64,000 nucleotides of DNA from Aequorivita echinoideorum (GTDB taxonomy: Bacteria > Bacteroidota > Bacteroidia > Flavobacteriales > Flavobacteriaceae): positions 1 to 64,000 of the forward strand of contig NZ_JAHCTB010000003.1 in the NCBI RefSeq assembly GCF_018476645.1. The letters run 5' to 3'. Shown here piece by piece: positions 63,258-64,000 of the stretch (position 1 is the stretch's first letter; every line of letters begins with the position of its first letter). A program made the position numbers and the translations under genes. The notes below the pieces were generated by a model that worked only from the letters and a program-made list of their open reading frames with translations, was not told where the DNA came from and did no database searches.

Positions 63258-64000
63258 ATGCCTAAGCAACGAGGCCCATTAAAAATTGTTGGAACCCTAG
63301 AGGACATCAATTTTTACAAATTGAAGAAAGGATACGCAGTCCGCATGAAGGGCGGTGTGGACAAAGACCGTATCCTAAGCGAAGCAAAATTCGCAAGAAC
63401 TCGTGAAAACATGTCTGAATTTGGTCTAAGCGCCACGGCAGGCAAGTATTTGCGTAAGGCAGCAGCAGGGTTGACGCTGTCTGCTAAAGACAATACCTCA
63501 GTCTCACGTTTGACTCAGGTTATGACCAGAATTAAGTATTTCGACAACACTTCCCCTCGTGGGAAGCGTCGGGTAGAGATTGGCATTCAAAACCCAGAGG
63601 GAATTGCATTGCTAAAAAACTTCAACTTTAATGATGAAGCCCCTCTATACGCTATTCTTAATGCACCTTACACGCTAGATAATGCCAGTGGGGAAGTTGA
63701 GATTCCGGTACTTATTACCGCTAAAAATCTCAACTATCCATCGGCGGCTACGCACGTAAGTTTTATGTCGGCTTTTATGGTTATAGATTTCGCCACTGGC
63801 GAATTTCAAGTAACCGAAAGCCCTGTGGTAAATCTGCCCATTAACCTGGTTTCCACCCAGGCTACGTTAACCCCAGCAGATGTGCCGTCGGGTACAGGAC
63901 CATCCATCTATCTTCTTGGAATCCAATTTTTTCAAGAAATAAATGGCGTTCAGTATCCATTATCTGAAGGAGCCTATAATACGTTGAGTATTATCGAAGC
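63258..64000 (+). CDS. uncharacterised Bacteroidota protein, C-terminus beyond window
   Basis: Open from ATG at 63258 (MPKQRGPLKIVGTLEDINFY) to the window end, at least 247 codons, no stop. No signal peptide. The N-terminal pattern (KGxxKIxGTxxxxxFYK) and the FARTRENMSEFGLSATAGKY stretch recall a family often seen as isolated hypothetical genes in flavobacteria, with a basic SRLTQVMTRIKYF segment and a beta-rich second half. Function is unknown and I do not assign one. The frame is intact over the visible part. Confidence 0.75.
   Translation, partial: MPKQRGPLKIVGTLEDINFYKLKKGYAVRMKGGVDKDRILSEAKFARTRENMSEFGLSATAGKYLRKAAAGLTLSAKDNTSVSRLTQVMTRIKYFDNTSPRGKRRVEIGIQNPEGIALLKNFNFNDEAPLYAILNAPYTLDNASGEVEIPVLITAKNLNYPSAATHVSFMSAFMVIDFATGEFQVTESPVVNLPINLVSTQATLTPADVPSGTGPSIYLLGIQFFQEINGVQYPLSEGAYNTLSIIE

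Noticed and set aside
1-64000. tRNA, rRNA, transposase, integrase or phage genes
   Set aside because: None recognised by reading; a covariance-model scan was not possible, so absence is not proven.

Overview
The window looks like chromosomal DNA from a marine-type member of the Flavobacteriaceae (Bacteroidota). Evidence is the gliding/T9SS genes gldF and gldG, four secreted proteins with type IX secretion (Por) C-terminal sorting domains, the TonB-dependent receptor, and many upstream regions carrying the Bacteroidota -7 promoter box TAnnTTTG in place of Shine-Dalgarno signals. The genus cannot be fixed from the sequence alone.

Left part (0-33 kb) is housekeeping and envelope genes: a DUF4294 protein, an M42 aminopeptidase, a 7TM-DISM hybrid histidine kinase, a type IB topoisomerase, a PagL-like lipid A deacylase, a giant 2521-residue repeat adhesin (7.66-15.23 kb, about 14 macro-repeats), purC, phoH, a SAM hydrolase-family gene, an ABM monooxygenase, gldF-gldG, dnaN, mnmE, an FKBP-type isomerase, a repeat T9SS protein, an FAD protein, a sorbosone dehydrogenase-like lipoprotein, a TonB receptor, a lipoate ligase and a 46-residue membrane protein.

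Right part (33-61.5 kb) is one large surface-polysaccharide locus, almost all on the minus strand. Transcription reads from the Wzx flippase at 61.5 kb through sugar-nucleotide genes (a 4-aminotransferase and a formyltransferase, probably making dTDP-Qui4NFo or similar), six glycosyltransferases, an EpsG/Wzy-like polymerase and an AsnB-type amidotransferase to a further GT4. It then continues with an initiating phosphoglycosyltransferase, a PglD-like acetyltransferase, a PglE-like aminotransferase, a PglF/WbpM-like dehydratase, and the export machinery wza-wzc-wzi. Together the PglF/E/D/C-like set could make and load a UDP-diacetylbacillosamine-type first sugar; the GT block extends it; Wzx flips; EpsG polymerises; Wza/Wzc/Wzi export and anchor. 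Two T9SS cargo genes and a micro-protein with a PID-type C-terminal sorting signal sit inside this locus. The 51.3-59.0 kb block is much more AT-rich than its flanks, which suggests transfer of the serotype-specific core.

The far right (61.5-64 kb) is mainly non-coding: a REP/MITE-like element, a small helix-turn-helix-like gene, a very AT-rich stretch with inverted DnaA-box-like 9-mers, short tandem repeats, and the start of an unclassified gene cut by the window edge. An intergenic satellite array of four 181-195 bp units lies at 47.1-48.1 kb. No rRNA, tRNA, CRISPR array, transposase or phage module was recognised by eye.
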